A stretch of DNA of 64,000 nt. It comes from Corella eumyota. Its lineage: Eukaryota; Chordata; Ascidiacea; Phlebobranchia; Corellidae. This document shows, piece after piece, positions 63,881-64,000 of the stretch. Where the stretch lies: the NCBI GenBank assembly GCA_963082875.1, contig OY720101.1:2604001-2668000 (forward strand), given 5' to 3'. Both the position numbers and the translations under genes were made by a program. Below the pieces are notes generated by a model, which saw nothing but the letters and a program-made list of their open reading frames with translations, was not told where the DNA came from and did no database searches. The first letter of the stretch is position 1. Every line of letters starts with the position of its first letter.

Positions 63881-64000
63881 TCAAATCATGCCTTGTGGTG
63901 GCTCAGGAATAAATGCAAAACCGTCGAACCATAACCCACAGTATACGTGTATAGGTTCAACTTGTCTTACATCAAATATTACCTATTGTGGTGACTTTTC
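63881..64000 (+). pseudogene. Second intelectin-like fragment, cut by the window end
   Basis: Reads MPCGGSGINAKPSNHNPQ, then YTCIGSTCLTSNITYCGDFS, parallel to the last exon of the first copy (ALCLGTKAKPSHHNVEHSYIGS, HYCGDFS). The conserved YCGDFS calcium-site motif is present. The exon start is unclear: the sequence before MPCGG does not match the expected QFRVLNG block, so the exon is truncated or rearranged at its 5' side. Whether the copy is functional cannot be judged, since it continues beyond base 64,000. Confidence 0.6.

Overview
The window looks like nuclear DNA of a tunicate, most likely a Ciona-type ascidian. It is very AT-rich, the genes are cut into many short exons by small AT-rich introns with GT..AG ends, tRNA-derived SINEs are scattered through it, and the gene set is chordate (nNOS-type nitric oxide synthase with a PDZ domain, SMARCE1/BAF57, a BK-channel beta subunit, SLC43, intelectin). 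All gene models below were spliced by eye. In each spliced multi-exon model except the broken intelectin copies, the reading frame closes across every junction. The species call is an inference.

Left part (minus strand, 22.3 kb down to 0.06 kb): an intronless SMARCE1 gene (22,337-21,072), then a nine-exon gene for an unrecognised 360-residue S/T-P-rich protein (20,796-18,176), then a complete 29-exon nitric oxide synthase of 1,394 residues (15,732-58) with an N-terminal PDZ domain. The first two genes lie 275 bases apart in the same orientation, so they could be one operon-like unit.

Middle: an almost gene-free stretch (22.3-30.5 kb) leads to a plus-strand three-exon gene for a 146-residue secreted peptide precursor (30,552-33,163). 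Its C-terminal cysteine ring resembles the natriuretic peptide/osteocrin motif, and I do not recognise it as a described tunicate hormone. Convergent to it is a six-exon BK-channel beta-subunit gene (39,660-35,935, minus) with a C-terminal PDZ-ligand-like end. Next, also on minus, is a 13-exon SLC43-type transporter (47,059-40,742).

Right part (plus strand): a 26-exon gene (52,297-61,569) for a 1,304-residue secreted mosaic protease with EGF, calcium-binding EGF, a trypsin domain with intact triad, 15 thrombospondin type 1 repeats and three ShK-like cysteine modules. After it come C-terminal fragments of two intelectin-like lectin genes, the first with an in-frame stop, the second running off the window edge.

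Repeats: two tRNA-derived SINE families (five and four copies, one with an unusual tandem array and a perfect palindrome in its tail) and one hAT-like non-autonomous DNA transposon in a NOS intron. I saw no retrovirus-like element, CRISPR array or genuine tRNA/rRNA gene.
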